This document shows positions 35,040 through 45,913 of a stretch of DNA of 64,000 bases, piece by piece. The position numbers and the translations under genes were made by a program. Where the stretch lies: positions 1,984,001 to 2,048,000 of the forward strand of contig CM040129.1 in the NCBI GenBank assembly GCA_022559845.1. Direction: 5' to 3'. Every line of letters starts with the position of its first letter. Positions within the stretch are counted from its first letter, which is position 1. This stretch comes from Amorphophallus konjac. Lineage: Eukaryota; Streptophyta; Magnoliopsida; Alismatales; Araceae. Under the pieces are notes generated by a model. That model was given only the letters and a program-made list of their open reading frames with translations, did not search any database and had not been told where the DNA came from.

Positions 35040-36415
35040 AAAAGACAAAACCAGTAAACGGCTCGATGGCAGGGCATACCCCCACCAAATTGCGAAAGGA
35101 GGACCTAGGTCCAGCATCTCACACACTACACGACCCCGTGGTGCGGTATTCTCTCATGCTACCCGACACCGTTTCTCCTTTGGCCATGCTCGGGGAAGGT
35201 GGAGATCCTTGTATTTCCTCTCTCTCGGTTGAAGATAGGGGCAAGTGGTGAATAAGGGGGGCGAGAACCGACCCGGATCCCCCCATTAAAAGAGGTCTCA
35301 AATAGGGGCAATCCGTTAAGACCTCACTCCGCAAAAAGAAAGAAAAGGAAAGCAAGAAAAAAAAAGGGAAGAAAGAAAAGGGGCAAAATCAAAAGGTAAA
35401 GCCGAAAGCACAAAGCTCGAAGCTCTCCGAAGCCCCAAAGGATGCAACTAGGCATGGCAAGAGTGGCAGTACAGTTTCCCCGCGGGACGTTATGAGCCCG
35501 GTCGCATGCGTGCCTAGAGCGGGTGAAGGTTCGATAACGGATACAAAGCCCCGGCGCAACAGACCGGATTCCTTGAAAAGGGGGGTGTCCTGGGAAAGAA
35601 CTCAAGCCCTAAAAACCTCTACACCTATCGTCAGCTTTCCTACTCAATCTTTTTTTTACTTTCCCAAGGAATGAATCCCATCCCGGGTATGGCCTCAGCA
35701 GAAGCACCGTTGAGCAAAGTTGACTCCGATCATGGGCGGTCCCCCTTCTTGCACGCGCTGAGCCTTGGAATTCCATAGCAAGACGAGAAGGTCCCTGCTG
35801 TTGAGACCCGAGCTGGTTTCAAAACCCAAAAAAATCAAATATTTCAAAACCCAAAAAAAAAATCAAATATTTCAAAACCCAAAAAAAACCGAATATTTCA
35901 AAGCCCAAAAAAACCAAATATTTCAAAACCCAAAAAATCAAATATTTCAAAACCAAAAAAAATGAATATTTCAAAACCCAAAAAAAAAATCGAACATTTC
36001 AAAACCCAAAAAAGATCAAATATTTTCAAAATCCAACAAAAAAATCAAATATTCCAAAAAGCAAATACCTCTTACATTCATCTGCATTTCTCACATTTTG
36101 ATATTTGCCTATTTTGATAAGGCTCAACCCCTTGACCAAAAAAATCAAGAAAGGGTCATCTCCTAACTTGCTATAGGCAAGGGGCCAAGCCTAAAATAGA
36201 TTTAATCTGTTTCATGTTTGCATGTGTACAGGGGCAGGTTGGAAGGGCAGTTGGCTCGAGACCACGTGAATATTCGATCCTCGTTTTAGCCTATGCAATC
36301 ACATCACGTCGAATCACTAAGCTCAAACTCAATCTCATCAAATCTTATTCATTTCATATGTCAAACTGTCCGGATATAAAATCTCATCCCATGTCATCAT
36401 AAAAATAAAAGAAAA
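35040..36415 (+). other. Post-pol non-coding region of Tat element
   Basis: No supported CDS. It contains a block GAGGTCTCAAATAGGGGCA (35293-35311) that recurs inverted near 61020-61060 in the second Tat-type element. It also contains a minisatellite at 35810-36062. Confidence 0.6.
35810..36062. repeat. Minisatellite, unit about AAATCAAATATTTCAAAACCC
   Basis: About nine degenerate 25-30 bp units of a variable A-run plus a TCAAATATTTC-like core. A similar A/T repeat sits at the corresponding place in the other Tat element (60380-60540, inverted). Confidence 0.85.
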
Positions 36416-37848
36416 TCACTCAGTCCGTCGCTGGGCATCCCCGCGAGGACGTGTCTCTCTCAGCTCCCTAAGATAAGCCTGTCGAGTCTCTGGAGCCTCC
36501 TCAACCTCTGCTGGTAGGGTACGCACCCTACTCACCTCCCACATGATCAGCGCACTCCTGACCACCTGCTCGTCCTCCTCTATCCCGATCCTCCGTGCCT
36601 GTAGCATGGGAAGGTGGGGTAGCGTAGGTAGCACCATCCGGGGTAGTCCAATCTGCAGGTAGCATCTGTGTGGGCTGTACATCGCTAAGGCAGTGTCGCT
36701 CACGAGCCTCAAGTCCAAGCCGGCTCTCCTCGGTAGCATGATGGTGGTGTCGTGGAGGAAGTCCGGGCGCATCACAAACCTGTCCAGGGGCAGCCTGTTG
36801 ATGTACGGGCGCCATTCGTCCCTGGTCTTCAGCTCAGCCGTCCTTCACTCAACCTGTGGAGAAAACCTGAAGGCGCCTCCTATAAAGTAGAGGGGATGGC
36901 TCCCAAAGATCCTGCTAACTGAAGTGATGTCCGCCCTCAGGGTAAACTTCATCCTAACTCCCATCCAGCACTCCAATAGGATCATCGAACCAAAAAGAGG
37001 ACCTCCTAAGGCTGCTGAAGTAAGACCCTCGTACAAATAAGCTAGGATAGCCTGAGAGATGGAAAGTCCCCGCCAAAGGCCGCTAATGGTGCTGAGTACG
37101 GGGATCTCTAGGACATGGTCGGCTGAAGGGAAAAGGATGGCCCCGCATAGGCAGATGGACGCAGCTTTGGCTATGGCTTCAACCCACCCGCACTTATTCC
37201 GGCAATGCTCCACTACCCACTGGCTCAGAGGAAGGAGGTGAACGTGACGAGGACCTACACAGGCGCGAACATCTCCGCTATCAGGTATAAATCCCCCTAG
37301 GATGAGTTTTGGATCTATAGGGGCAACGGTATGGCATATCAAGTCTTCCTCCCCCACCTTGGACCTAGGGAGCCCGAAGTATGTCTCTACCTCCTCTAAC
37401 AGGATGGTGGCCTCAAAAGATGGGAAGAAGAAAGTGTGGGTCTGAGGGTGCCAAATCTCCATCAGAGCAGAGATACTATGCCAGTCTAAGGAAAGTTTAG
37501 GGTAATTCTGACCTAGAACTAAGAGGGAGTGTAGGTGCCAGGATTTGAGAAGGTGAGTCACCCCGAGGGGCAATGCACGGACCATGGGAGCCACCCACTT
37601 TAAACTAGAAAAGCGTCTCGGGCCGGGGAGAAGCTGAGAAGAGGAAAAGGCTAAGGATGTAAGGAAATATAAGGGAAATTGAGAGAAATTACATATATTC
37701 TGATCTAACTTACCTCTCTCGTAGGGGAGGCGCTGAGATGACGAGGAATCAAGCTTAGCCGTTGGATCACCTCCCGCTCCTTTCTAGCTGGTCTCGGCCC
37801 TTCAAAGGGCACTCCCTCCGCGGAACTTCCATCAAAGGCCCTCTTCAT
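36416..37848 (-). pseudogene. Antisense PMD-type gene 2 (two exons)
   Basis: Exon 1 is 37848-37714 (135 bp, 45 codons, MKRAFDGSSAEGVPFEG...). The intron, 37713-37634, has borders GTAAGT...CTCAG and is 80 bp. Exon 2 is 37633-36416 (1218 bp, 406 codons with stop). Exon 2 has the PMD signature IWHPQTHTFFFPSFEATI and, later, DEWRPYINRLPLDRFV. It resembles the DUF7745-like PMD relatives common in plant retroelements. One in-frame TGA (36847-36845) is consistent with CGA to TGA. The gene lies opposite to gag-pol between pol and the 3' LTR, with its own TATA box 80 bp upstream of the ATG. Its function is unknown; other PMD proteins act in silencing and genome stability. Confidence 0.75.
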
Positions 37849-37928
37849 GATGATCGGGTGATAGGAATCAAAAGGTTTTAAGCCTGGGGATATGAAGGAT
37901 GTGTGGGTTGAGGGTCCAGGCCCCCCTA

Positions 37929-37937
37929 CTATTTATA
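37929..37937 (-). promoter_or_regulatory. TATA box of antisense gene 2
   Basis: CTATAAATAG context on the minus strand, 80 bp upstream of the ATG at 37848. It lies downstream (minus strand) of an inverted-repeat array at 38088-38290. Confidence 0.7.
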
Positions 37938-38087
37938 GGGTCCATTAGGAAGCCTAAACCTCTTGGGATTAGGCTCGGATAAGTCTAGGGCGGGCTAAGA
38001 TAGGGTTGTGATAAGCACAAATCGTCCTACGCACAGGTTGGGGGACTCTCCAGGGAGTCCCCGTTCGAGCAAATAGGAGGTCCACTT

Positions 38088-38290
38088 GGACGGTCTTACG
38101 ATAGACCGTCCATATGAATGTACGGCCCATCATCAACCGTTCATATCTCTAAGAAAGTCCGAGTCCAGCATCTTATGCGGCCTACAATATGCCGCTCAAC
38201 TGTTATTACGGTTTATATTGAACCGTTCGAACTCAATTGACGCGGTCTTTGGAGAACCGCTCGCCCCCATTAACGGCTTTGGAAGAACCG
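38088..38290. promoter_or_regulatory. ACGGTC..GACCGT inverted-repeat array upstream of antisense gene 2
   Basis: Includes CGGTCTTACGATAGACCG (38091-38108), identical to 58073-58090 in the LTR of the other Tat element. Several CGGTT/AACCG and GCGG/CCGC motifs follow to 38290. Confidence 0.65.
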
Positions 38291-38329
38291 CCCATATGCT
38301 CTGCCCCCAATCACCCTGCGGCACTCATC

Positions 38330-38550
38330 TCACTCAGGTCAGCGTGGGCGTCACTCATCTCACTCAGGTCGGCGTGAGCGTCACTCATCTCACTCAGGTC
38401 GGCGTGAGCGTCACTCATCTCACTCAAGTCGGCGTGTGCATCACTCATCTCACTCAGGTCGGCGCGGGCGTCACTCATCTGACTCAGGTCGGCGTGTGCG
38501 TCACTCATCTCACTCAAGTCGGCGTGTGCGTCACTCATCTCTCTCGGGCT
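38330..38550. repeat. 30-bp tandem repeat
   Basis: Seven to eight copies of a 30-bp unit (CACTCATCTCACTCAGGTCG plus ten bases ending GCGT), a few substitutions apart. The unit is a multiple of three, so every frame without a stop stays open (MSDAHADLSE on the minus strand). It lies just after the stop of antisense gene 1. Confidence 0.92.
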
Positions 38551-38685
38551 AGGCACACTCCTCAAACTCATTTCATCCACTCATGCATGCATACATACAT
38601 TCATCCACAAAGCAAGCGAAAAAAAAGAATAGGCACATCACTATCATGTCACACCATGTACAAAAGACGGGCCCAGTACAACAAG

Positions 38686-41600
38686 TCAAGCAGCCCCCTC
38701 TCCCTGGCCCCCGTCGCTGTCCCCCTCACCCTCATGCCTCTTTGGAGGAGGCATCGCTGAGGTCACCTCGTCACGCTGACGTCGCCGGCGCCGCTCATCC
38801 TCCTCGTTCCTCCGCTGGCCGGAGGAACCCGTGAAAAAACTCCTCACGGAGCCGTGAGTGCCGTGACTGCCACTCGGAGTCCCGCTGCGCGATCGCCAGC
38901 TCATCTCTCTAAAAACCCGCAACTCTCCGTTCAGCCCGGACATCTCAATCAGAGCACGATCCCGCTCCGCTCGAACTCGCACCAACTCCGCCGCATCCGC
39001 CCGGAGTCACTCTAGCTCATGCCGAAGGAGTGCCATCTCCACGGTGCCCGCTGGCTGGCTCAGCGCAACCTCCTCCCGCACACGGGCTACCTCCTCCCTA
39101 GCCGCTACTCGGCTCTGCTCCAACTCCGCCCGCAGGCGGGACAGCTCGGACGTCTGCATTCACACATCATTGTCAGTTGGTCACATTTTCATACATTTCA
39201 TGAGCATAAATAAGTAAAAGGGGAAGTTTAGAGTTGCCTACCCTCTCCACGAGTGCCACCTCGGCCGCCTTGGCCCGCTCTACCATCCGAGTGAAGTCCG
39301 CATCCCGATCGGCTCGATCTGCTGGAGTCTGGACGGAGGAGGAAGAAGGAGCATCTGGTCCCGCCCTCTGAGCACCCTCGGCGCGCTGCATCCAAATACT
39401 CCAGATCAGTCATAGGCATAATCATAATCATATAGAACTGCATAATTTAAAGAGTCTAAGGTTTAGAAAACTCACCAGTAGGGCCAGGCTGCCGGGCCTC
39501 GTCTCTCTCCCGGATGGTGGAGTGCAGGAGCCCCTGCAACTTTGCCACTCGTCCCGCAGGGTCGACCTACATTTAAGAGTCCTTGTGTCAGTGCATCATT
39601 CATAAGCATAATAGATAAAGTTTAAGTTTAGAAGTCGTACCGGTCGGTGGGCGCCTCGGAACACCTGGTCCCGGTAGTGTCGTGCGTACGCAGTGTAGTA
39701 CGCGCTGTCGCTCTCTGCCCGAGCGGTCACCACTCGCCCTCATGCAGCCCAGTCAGCAACCTGCCCGGCGTTCCTTGCAGTCCAATCAAACGCCTCGCGG
39801 AGTCCCCGGGTCGTCCTCGTCACCCGCTCCCCTGCATTCTCAAGCGCAGGGAACTCTACGGCCGGCTGATAGACCCCGATGGTCCTCATCACCAACCTGA
39901 AGTACAGTGGCTCCACCACATTCATGCAATGAAGCCACACGTCCCGGCCAGAGAAGGCCAAGGCCTCGGTCACCCACGGCTGGCCCTCCGGGCTCTCCTC
40001 CGTATAAGGAGTCCACCGTACCTGCAAGGAATAGGAAACTGCATCAGCATCATAATCATGAAAGAATAGCATGTAATTATAGAGTCTGAGTTTAGAAGCA
40101 TACCGAGGTGTACGGTAGAGTGTCCAGGTCATCCTGCAGCTCCCGGACCTGCCTCCTCAAGGCCATCATTTCCCGGGGGGCTGTCCACCTCCGTGCGATC
40201 GGCAGGAGCCCAGGGCGGGTCTCCTCGCCTCTGCCCAACCCACGTAGGCGCACGTAGGCCCACACCTGTACCACAAGGTCATGTCAGCATTCAGCAAGCA
40301 TGTAGGGTTGCATAATTAAGACTAGAGAAGAGAGTCGCACCTGGAGTAAAGGGGAGAAGCCCCCGAGCATCGTCCGACGTGCCGTCGAACTGAGAGTGTC
40401 AAAAAGGAAGGCGAGGACCGCCGCTCCCCAAGCATAGTCACCTACGTGCTCGAGCTCCTGGAAGAAAGGGAGGAAGCGACAGCTCATCACATCCGCCCGA
40501 GTGGAGAAGAGAAGCCGTCCGAACATCAGCATCAGGAACCGTCTCAGCACTCTATCCGCCTCAGGTCCCGGTCCCGCAGCAACCCTCGGTCTCTCCAGCC
40601 CCACGAGCCGCTCCAAGTGCTCCTCTGGTCGCTCGCCCACTGCAACGCCGGCTCGACGTAGACCCAGGCTGTCTTGGAGAGCAGCCCGGGGAAGGAGGGT
40701 CGACGGCCTCTCGGGGCGCCGTAGCTGTAGGCCGAGCAACTCCCGAGCCATCCCCCGGTAGTTAGGAAAAGTAGTCCCGCTGACCGGTGACCCGTGCACG
40801 CGTAGGCCAGTAAGCCTAGCCACGTCCTCTAATGTAGGGACCATGTGCCCCCACGGAAAAAGGAACGTTCGACTCACTGGATCCCAGCGGTCGTGCAGGG
40901 CATAGGGCAGAGCTGCGTCAAAGCGACACACCTCAATACTCAGGAAGGGGGCGAACCCCATGGCAGTCAACCGCTCCCTCTGGAAGTCCGACAGTGCAAG
41001 GTACACTGCACGGACCTGTAGCCAGGAGGTACGAGTCCTACGCTTCCCCTGCATTCATCCATCTCATTTATGTTAGTCATTTAGTGTCATATTTTGTTTC
41101 AGTTAAATAAATTCTCAAGGTTCAATTCTTGATTTGAAGAACGGTTGCTCACGGACCGCTTAACAGTTGAGCGGCCTATCTCGAACCATTCTGTTTCTTA
41201 GGTTCCCCGTTTTAAACGGGCTATCCTTAACCGTTCCCATCTTAGACGGATTACCATGCACCGTCTGTCTTCCCGTCTTCCTAAGGAGTGACGGCCCACC
41301 TTTGGCCGTATGAATTGATGACGGTCCTGTGAGGACCGTATTGTTTTTCCTTGGTTGCATGTTTGAACGGACCTATATGGTCCATCTATCATTTTAACGG
41401 TGATAACCTCACCATATTGATGTTTTGGTGGCCCGTTGGTTGTGTGAGTTTGAACGGCGCTCCCTAAGCCGTGTTTACTTGGGGCGGTCCTATGTGGACC
41501 GCATTGTTTTCCATGCGGTTTCTGTTGAACCGTTTCACCGTCGCCGCCCCCGACGACGGTGAGCGCCTCCCCGGCCGACTGGGAGACCTCCATGGCCCCC

Positions 41601-41931
41601 TAAACCGGCCTCTAAGCATCCCTCCCCCTAAAAAAGCCCCTAAGCTAGCATGCATTAAGCAAAATTAAAGAAAATGAGGGGCGGGGAGGCCTACCTCGGC
41701 ATTGCGAGGTTTCTTCTCTCTCCTCGCCGGCGTGCCTCCTTCCTCGGCTCCGGCGACGTTGTCATCTCCGGCCGCAATGTCCTCTTCGGCAACGACGATG
41801 GCTAAGTCCTCCATTGTCACCCCGGGCGTGCCCTCCTCCTCGGACGGTCGCGGTGGTGGCGGTGGCGACGACAGAGGTGAACCCTCGCCGGTGATGGGTG
41901 ACCGGGCGGCGTGGGGCTGGCTCCTCGTCAT
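38686..41931 (-). pseudogene. Antisense PMD gene 1 (seven exons)
   Basis: Inferred exons on the minus strand: 41931-41695, 41048-40341, 40265-40104, 40021-39641, 39566-39476, 39385-39242, 39153-38686. All six introns are GT...AG (646, 75, 82, 74, 90, 88 bp). Exon lengths are 237, 708, 162, 381, 91, 144 and 468; all but the fifth are multiples of three. Exon 2 carries the PMD core (RWDPVSRTFLFPWGHMVPTL, DVARLTGLRVHG), exon 3 WAYVRLRGL, exon 4 VRWTPY and RDVWLHCMNVVEP, and exons 5-7 coiled coil then a basic/acidic tail. Defects: in-frame TGA at 39742-39740 and 39009-39007, and a one-base surplus in exon 5. It sits opposite to gag-pol inside the retroelement. Confidence 0.8.
41110..41545. promoter_or_regulatory. 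ACGG/CCGT motif array within intron 1 of antisense gene 1
   Basis: About 15 short motifs such as GAACGGTT, ACGGACCG, GAGCGGCC, ACGGTCC..GGACCGT (41320-41339) and GGCGGTCC..GGACCGC. They are the same class of motif as in the LTR U3. No coding sequence is supported; open frames here are shadows. Confidence 0.55.
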
Positions 41932-42085
41932 GGGGGGGGGGGCTGTGAGATCGAGAGAGAGGGAGGGAGGATGAGAAAGAGAGAAGGAGAGGATGGGGTT
42001 GAGGCCTTGTGCCCCTTCGTCCCTTCCACCGTTGGTTACGGTGGAGGGAGACGAGGGGGTTTCTTTTTTTGAGGTTGCAGAGAGG

Positions 42086-42130
42086 AACGGTCTATCGTTA
42101 GACCGTTCATCATTTGAACGGTCTATATAG
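42086..42130 (-). promoter_or_regulatory. Probable promoter of antisense gene 1
   Basis: Minus-strand CTCTATATAGACC (TATA near 42123-42130) lies about 190 bp upstream of the ATG at 41931. It is followed by a pyrimidine-rich leader (41932-42060). Overlapping it is CGGTCTATCGTTAGACCG (42088-42105), an 18-mer identical to 24773-24790 in the LTR. Confidence 0.5.
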
Positions 42131-42237
42131 AGCCGCATGTATCTCTTGACCATTAATTTCAAGGCGGTTGAAATTCCAGGCCTTGCGGTTCTAAAAGAGC
42201 CGTTCTTATTATAAACGGTGCGGTCCCGACCGTGCAT

Positions 42238-43275
42238 CCCTGGTATCTGGCTCCATAAAAAATGTTCGAAGGACAGGTAAGCACGGTTAACATGGAGCCG
42301 TTTGGAATATGGAACGGTTTAAATACGACCGTTTATCTAGATGGTATATTCAGATCATGAATATTGATATTTTCTTTGGAAATGCATCTCTTAACCATCT
42401 TATGCAGCATCATCTCAGCCTGTCTCACCGTTTCGCCTGCACAGGTAAGTCAGGTATGGCCCTCTTTCCCTAATCCCTTATTGCATTAATTATATGGTAT
42501 TATATTATGCTATTTCGAGAGCCGGCAGGTTATCTACGTGTCCCAGGATCTGATGTTCCCCTTCAACAAAAACGATGATGATCCATGCTCATGTACCTAA
42601 CCTTCGGATAGGCCGTTAAGTTGGGATGTCACGAGGAGGACGGTTCTATCCGCACGCTGTGGTTGCGGACGGTATCTTGACTCTGATATTCCCAGCTTAG
42701 TAATACTACTCTCGAATATTCTATATTTTAATCTTTCTTGGCATTTGTTTTAACAATTTCCTTTATGTTTAGCCCAGCATGCATCATACGTATCCTTTTG
42801 AGCTTTCATGCCCCATGGTTGCTTAAGAAATGTCCCGTCAAGTGATGGTCAGCTGTGTGTTCAAGATGCTCGAGTAAGATGAACTAATTCCACTCCGAAT
42901 TCAAAGGTTTTCTTTGGTCGATTCGTTTGGTCCGGTTGATTAAAAGGTCTCTGTCTGGAGCTTTAGCATTTTTCTTTTGTGGCCCCCTCATTGGACCGCG
43001 AGATTGTGTCCCCCATGAGGTTGGTCTTGTCGGTTGATTTTGTTTAGTTTAGTCCCTCCAGATTGGCGTCGCCTTTTGGTCAATTACACCCGACGCTCGG
43101 TTCGAGGTTTTCTGAAAGATTCTCATCGCTTGTTGGTAGAAACGAATGTCATTTCACCTTAACGCCCGCTTTTCTGGTCCACCCTGCTACATTTTCGCTT
43201 CGTCTCCACGTTCCGTGTCACCTCCGCTTCACCTCCGCTCGATCCCCTGCAAAGAGGACGTTAAGGAGGGGCATC
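42238..43275 (+). other. Non-coding region and polypurine tract before 3' LTR
   Basis: No CDS supported. The block 42530-42680 (GGATCTGATGTTCCCCTT, AACAAAAACGATGATGATC) recurs inverted at 59400-59560 in the other Tat element. The purine tract TTAAGGAGGGGCATC (43261-43275) directly precedes the 3' LTR. Confidence 0.65.
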
Positions 43276-45017
43276 TGTTGACACCCGTTTTATACCGATA
43301 ATTTGAGTCGTTTCTCTTACTCCCATTAATTGATGCCCTAAGTTGTCCATCATTTGTTGGGCCATTTTTTGTGGCACGTCCTGGGCCCATTTTATGGGTA
43401 GCCTCCCTCCTTGGTAAAGGTCGTATCAATTCAGGGCTTATCGGACCTTGGCTTTGATTAATTGAACTGTTTTATAAAAGTCAAGTACCCAAGATCATGA
43501 ACGGTCCAACATCAGCCGTTCAAAACTGGGACGGTTGATACCAGACCGTTCATACATTTCGGCTATTTTCTGAGGATTTTCTTAATATTCATCGACATGC
43601 TTTTGCACGGCTCTACCATGCCCGTTCAAACTAATGGACGGGCGAATGCCAACCGCCCCTATCTCAGAGTCCTACGCGTATTAATCTCCTCAGACAATTA
43701 TCCAGATGTTTGAATTATCACCGACAAGCTTAATACGGCTTAGATTGGACTGTTCTACGTTGGAGCGGTCGCCAAGGCGCCGTTCATCTCTCAGGGTCTG
43801 ATGCCGGCTGTTTCGGTTTGTTCGAGTGATAATTGGGCTAATTATCTGATTTAATTCCATTTCCACCGACAGGTTGAACAGTATGAACATAACCGTTCAA
43901 GATGTGAGCGGTCTATCGTTAGACCGTTCATCCCTTAGATGGAGGTTTTTTAACAGATTTTCATCCTTTCATGCTTGGTTTTATCCCTGATTTGTTTTAA
44001 CGATTTCTCCGTGGATAATCCGCCATTTTTGATACCGTTTCGTCTGGATGGAAGATAAGGATATTATCTACGAATTTTCTTTTGCCAATTCGGCCTAAAA
44101 ATGTCTAAAAACCCCAATTTCGAGGCTGGCTTTCTAGGCTCTATAAATAGACCCTAGCGGCCGGACGTCGGAAGGGGGGGGGAATTTTGGTCGACGGCGA
44201 AGCCCTGCCGCATTTCCAAATGACCTAGCACCAAGGAGGGAGGCTCTCTACGTCCTTACGAGCCTCCGGTTCAGGGAGTAGTCCGTGTGTCGAGTCATAG
44301 TGTCATTTTTCTGATTTCTTCATCATATGTCGCATGCGTTGTTCTCTCTCTGCGTTTCCCTCGTTTTTCTCCCCATGCATACACCCACCTACGTTTTTGT
44401 CATCCTAGGGGTTTAAAACCCCCCAGGTATCCCCCTATCCATTTGTTTATGCTTAATTCTTCTTACATGAACGCGTACTACGTCATTTAGTCCTAATCTG
44501 GGTGTCTCTTCTGTGTCTCCACATTATTTTGCAGGTCAGCATTTCATCAGCACGAGGCCCATCCCCTCTGGCCGGCTGGAGAGGGTGGAGGTGAACCCTT
44601 TTGCAACTCTTGGCGTGGTGGGCATGCGCGGTTCCTTTAGGCCCGTTCAAGACGACGAGCGGCATCCACTGCACCGCCCTTCTTCATTCTGCAGTTCACT
44701 TCAAGCCGCCCATCTTCCAGGAGTTCTTCTTCCCGCGCGTTCGGCAGCACTCTTAGACGGCCTATTGTAGGGCCGTGTGTCTTTAAGGCGGTTCTGCATC
44801 GACCGCGCATCCTCCTAGTGCTGCGTCAAGGTGAGTGTCTCCCCTTCCTTTCCAAAGTACGGTACGCTAGTCACGTGCTGCGCTTTGGTGGCGATCACGG
44901 TCACTCTCTGTTTTTCTCCATCCTCTCACTGCGCTTTGTTTGTTATTCCCGATATTATTGCTTTATTCATAACCTATCATCCACCAAGTGAGGAGAGGAG
45001 AGTAATATATATCTACA
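43276..45017 (+). repeat. 3' LTR of Tat element
   Basis: Near-identical to 24140-25879, ending ATCTACA at 45017 followed by the GTATA duplication. Confidence 0.93.
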
Positions 45018-45022
45018 GTATA
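45018..45022. repeat. Target-site duplication GTATA (right copy)
   Basis: Matches 24135-24139; marks the point where the env-like gene's leader was split. Confidence 0.9.
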
Positions 45023-45270
45023 GATCTTGATGGTTCAACCAAAGAGAAATGCGAGAAGTGTGAATCTATGATCCTCCACAGACACCAGAAGCTTACCTCA
45101 AGGGAATGAAGATCAAAGGATGACGCTTTAAGCCACAACAAGAAGATTTCGCGTGGATGCCACTCGGAGAACCGCGGCTAGTGCTGGATTTCTTTGATGC
45201 CAAGGAAGGGTTTTTAGGGCTTGCAAAAGGTGGTGGCTAGGCTAGGAGGGGGGCAAGAGATGTTTTATAG
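45023..45270 (-). promoter_or_regulatory. TATA box and spliceable leader of the env-like gene
   Basis: On the minus strand TATAAAA (45269-45263) is followed by about 160 bases of leader containing a good splice donor (CCTTGAG/GTAAGC, near 45104-45090). Across the Tat insertion, the leader continues into the env-like ATG at 24072. The region is not part of an LTR in this window. Promoter activity is inferred. Confidence 0.5.
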
Positions 45271-45406
45271 TCATGGGAGGGTGCCAACTTAGGGTTGGAA
45301 CCGGTTTCGGAATGGCTTGGGTGCGGGTGAGCCGCCCCGCCGGTTTGGGTCGCCCCAATGGGTCATCCCCTGGTTCTCTTACCCCCGAGCAGAACCGGGT
45401 TCGCGA

Positions 45407-45469
45407 GGGTCGACCCTTGGGGTCGACCCATTTGCTGGGTTCGCGAGGGTCGACCCCAGGGGTCGACCC
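45407..45469. promoter_or_regulatory. GGGTCGACCC palindromes upstream of the env-like gene
   Basis: Two pairs of perfect GGGTCGACCC palindromes (45407-45416 with 45420-45429; 45447-45456 with 45460-45469). They start 138 bp upstream of the TATA box at 45269. The surrounding sequence is unrelated to the LTR. Confidence 0.75.
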
Positions 45470-45913
45470 GTTTCTTGTTTTCAGGAAGAAGACATTATAA
45501 CTTGAATAGAATGCCAAGGAGTGTCCGGCTTGAGTCCCCAATTGTAAAAATTTATGAAATCAAGGAATTTTGGATAAAATTTTGGGATGTAAGCAATTGG
45601 GGTATTGTTAGTCGAAATTTGGGAATATATGAGACGTGTAAGGTCCTTTTGATCTGGATTTCTAACTTTGAACAAATTAGCTCCTCTGTGGGCAGTTTAA
45701 TAGTTCAAGAATGATTTCGGCCATAGAAATTTCAAAGAGCATTGTGTGTATACAATATACATAGAAGAATTGCCGTAACACACAAAGATGATTTTTCTTT
45801 TGTTTTTCACACAATATGATGCAAGTGCATGACAAGGGATATACAATATGCATGGAACTTGATGCAATTACATGGAATGCAGTGACCTATTTATACATGG
45901 ATGCACATGACTA
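45470..45913 (-). other. Pol-env spacer
   Basis: AT-rich, no supported CDS. It includes a segment (GTCATAGAAATTTCAA-like, near 45720-45740) also found at 10467-10485 in the gag-only element. Confidence 0.45.

Larger units (their letters stand above)
24140..45017 (+). mobile_element. Complete Tat-lineage Ty3/gypsy element, 20.9 kb
   Basis: Two LTRs of about 1740 bp (24140-25879, 43276-45017) that differ by roughly three dozen mostly C/T and G/A changes by eye (about 2%), flanked by GTATA duplications. The sense strand carries gag, protease, RT, RNase H, a second archaeal-type RNase H and integrase. The extra RNase H places it in the Tat lineage. About 8 kb between pol and the 3' LTR holds two intron-containing PMD genes on the opposite strand. 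Stops and shifts in gag and pol show it no longer encodes a full protein set. Confidence 0.93.
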
